Of a stretch of DNA of 15,882 bases, positions 15,767 through 15,882 are shown in pieces. The translations under genes and the position numbers were made by a program. The DNA lies in the NCBI GenBank assembly GCA_049700315.1, contig JBNAVN010000053.1, forward strand, positions 1 through 15,882, given 5' to 3'. Within the stretch, counting starts at the first letter, position 1. Each line of letters begins with the position of its first letter. This stretch comes from JAOAFX01 sp049700315. GTDB lineage: Bacteria > Hydrothermota > Tepidihabitantia > SM23-42 > JAOAFX01. The notes under the pieces were generated by a model, which had not been told where the DNA came from, searched no databases, and worked only from the letters and a program-made list of their open reading frames with translations.

Positions 15767-15882
15767 CTATTTCACCAGGATTATCTTTTGAATTACTGGT
15801 TTAGAATGCGTATCCGTATTCACATTAACAAAATAAACACCATTGGCAAGCTGCGATAAATCAAGACGCAAAACACCATCCG
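15767..15882 (-). CDS. C-terminal end of a secreted protein with a T9SS type A-like sorting tail (partial)
   Basis: The minus strand holds 37 in-frame codons and a TAG stop; the rest of the gene lies beyond the right edge. The peptide contains LDLSQLANGVYFVNV, then a short polar turn, and ends PVIQKIILVK. This is the typical last-strand pattern of C-terminal secretion domains (the D-L-S-x-L-x-x-G-V-Y-x-V core and a basic-hydrophobic end), used by type IX secretion substrates and found on many surface proteins of the FCB group and related candidate phyla. The catalytic or adhesive part is not visible, so no function can be given. A FlgD-like Ig tail is the main alternative. A strong terminator follows, so this gene ends its own transcript. 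Confidence 0.75.
   Translation of the reverse strand, partial: DGVLRLDLSQLANGVYFVNVNTDTHSKPVIQKIILVK

Overview
The window is a compact bacterial division and cell-wall (dcw) cluster. Every gene I can support is on the minus strand, so transcription runs from right to left. The DNA is AT-rich. Three features suggest a Gram-negative (diderm) bacterium: periplasmic SurA/parvulin-type chaperones, a MurE with the DNPR signature of meso-diaminopimelate-adding enzymes, and a C-terminal tail resembling a type IX secretion (T9SS type A) sorting signal. That combination fits the FCB group or related uncultured candidate phyla (WOR-3-like lineages are one option). This placement is inference; there is no rRNA or other phylogenetic marker here.

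Layout in transcription order. (1) 15882-15767: the last 37 codons of a secreted protein, followed by a strong intrinsic terminator (15746-15704). (2) A promoter at 15699-15672 drives three consecutive parvulin/SurA-like genes (15653-12275) with tiny gaps or overlaps. (3) A 199-base gap before the chosen mraZ start (12274-12076) contains the mraZ promoter and a three-box, 10-bp-period MraZ operator that runs into the mraZ start codon. (4) The dcw cluster follows: mraZ, a small STAS-domain gene, rsmH, ftsL, ftsI, murE, murF, mraY, murD, ftsW, murG, murC, and the first codons of one more gene at the left edge. Apart from the STAS gene, the order matches the classical dcw order seen in E. coli. 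There is no gene-free stretch longer than 300 bases. I saw no tRNA, rRNA, CRISPR, insertion sequence or phage feature.

How the genes work together. MurC, MurD, MurE and MurF build the UDP-MurNAc-pentapeptide. MraY moves phospho-MurNAc-pentapeptide to the lipid carrier (lipid I), and MurG adds GlcNAc (lipid II). FtsW polymerises lipid II at the septum, FtsI crosslinks the strands, and FtsL is part of the activating divisome subcomplex. MraZ is the cluster's transcriptional autoregulator and RsmH is the 16S rRNA methyltransferase that usually accompanies it. The SurA-like proteins upstream would fold exported envelope proteins.

Most of this is conventional. The parts worth a second look are the STAS protein inserted between mraZ and rsmH, which lacks the usual phosphorylatable serine; the MraZ boxes overlapping the -10 element and start codon; the STAS-rsmH junction (same frame, one TGA, TTG start); and the chaperone triplet with no visible terminator before the dcw genes.
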